DNA of 5,140 bases from Paracoccaceae bacterium (GTDB lineage Bacteria > Pseudomonadota > Alphaproteobacteria > Rhodobacterales > Rhodobacteraceae): assembly GCA_026997055.1 (NCBI GenBank), contig JALWJU010000227.1, positions 1 through 5,140 on the forward strand. The letters run 5' to 3'. Below are positions 4,950-5,140 of this stretch, piece after piece. The position numbers were made by a program, and so were the translations under genes. Positions within the stretch are counted from its first letter, which is position 1. The number at the start of each line of letters is the position of its first letter. The notes beneath the pieces were generated by a model. The model ran no database searches and was not told the origin of the DNA. It saw nothing but the letters and a program-made list of their open reading frames with translations.

Positions 4950-5140
4950 ATGCAACGGACGATAAGTGCCCGCACGCTCACCCTGCTGCGCAATGCGAGC
5001 TTCAGCCTGCTGGGGCTGGTGCTCCTGGCCTATGGGCTGGGGGTGCTGGTGACCGGCTCGCCGGAGCCGTTTGCCTCGTGGATCACTGCGGCGGCCGGAA
5101 TCGCCACGGCGGTGGTGACTTCCGGCGCCGCCGCGCTTGC
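4950..5140 (+). CDS. N-terminal part of an unidentified membrane protein (runs off the window)
   Basis: An open frame of 63 codons plus two bases continues past the right edge without a stop. The visible protein begins with a short basic segment (MQRTISARTLTLLRN, 1-15). A strong hydrophobic helix follows (about 18-35, rich in Leu, Val and Gly), then a short polar linker (TGSPEP, 35-40), then a second Ala/Val-rich hydrophobic stretch (about 42-63). The positive-inside pattern fits a membrane protein with its N-terminus in the cytoplasm; the first helix could also act as an uncleaved signal anchor. I do not recognise the family. It is the only plus-strand gene here and is divergent from def. 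Its promoter, double operator and GGAG site make a convincing expression unit, so it is likely real and under tight repression. With a TetR-like operator a transport or envelope role would be plausible, but that is inference only. Confidence 0.75.
   Translation, partial: MQRTISARTLTLLRNASFSLLGLVLLAYGLGVLVTGSPEPFASWITAAAGIATAVVTSGAAAL

Overview
The window is GC-rich DNA with densely packed genes on the minus strand. The gene content (duplicated peptide deformylase genes fused end to end with fmt, a YcgN-family Cys-cluster protein, and RibF) together with base composition suggests an alphaproteobacterium, most likely Rhodobacterales/Rhodobacteraceae. This placement rests on protein character and remembered gene order, not on a database search.

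Layout, read in the direction of minus-strand transcription from right to left. (1) 4826 to 2647 is a four-gene block: an intact peptide deformylase (def), a second deformylase-like gene that has lost two key active-site residues, methionyl-tRNA formyltransferase (fmt), and a 78-residue three-helix membrane protein of the GlsB/YeaQ/YmgE type. The junctions are a 4-nt overlap (ATGA), a 1-nt overlap (TGATG) and a 1-nt gap, so this is almost certainly one translationally coupled operon. Fmt formylates initiator Met-tRNA and deformylase later removes the formyl group from nascent proteins, so the two ends of the formyl-methionine cycle are made together. (2) 2646 to 2475 is a 172-nt gap. It contains a striking 43-bp near-perfect palindrome (2607-2649) that is AT-rich in GC-rich surroundings and begins at the stop codon of the small membrane gene. 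(3) 2474 to 23 is a three-gene block: ribF (FMN/FAD synthesis), a YcgN-family protein with nine cysteines, and a PLP-dependent low-specificity L-threonine aldolase. It is again joined by a 4-nt and a 1-nt overlap.

At the right edge (4827-4949) lies a divergent intergenic region. It holds a recognisable plus-strand sigma70-type promoter, TTGACG-17 nt-TATATG. Two perfect copies of the dyad TGTAAC-N6-GTTACA are laid over it, one across the -35 box and one across the end of the -10 box and the start point. This is the layout of a tightly repressed promoter, most like a TetR/AcrR-type operator pair. It drives a plus-strand gene starting at 4950 that encodes a hydrophobic protein and runs off the end of the window.

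The points most worth a second look are the double operator and its unidentified membrane-protein gene, the degenerate deformylase paralogue (Cys to Ser and Glu to Gln) kept inside the def-fmt operon, and the 43-bp palindrome. I see no tRNA, rRNA, CRISPR array or intact insertion sequence. No gene-free stretch exceeds 300 bases.
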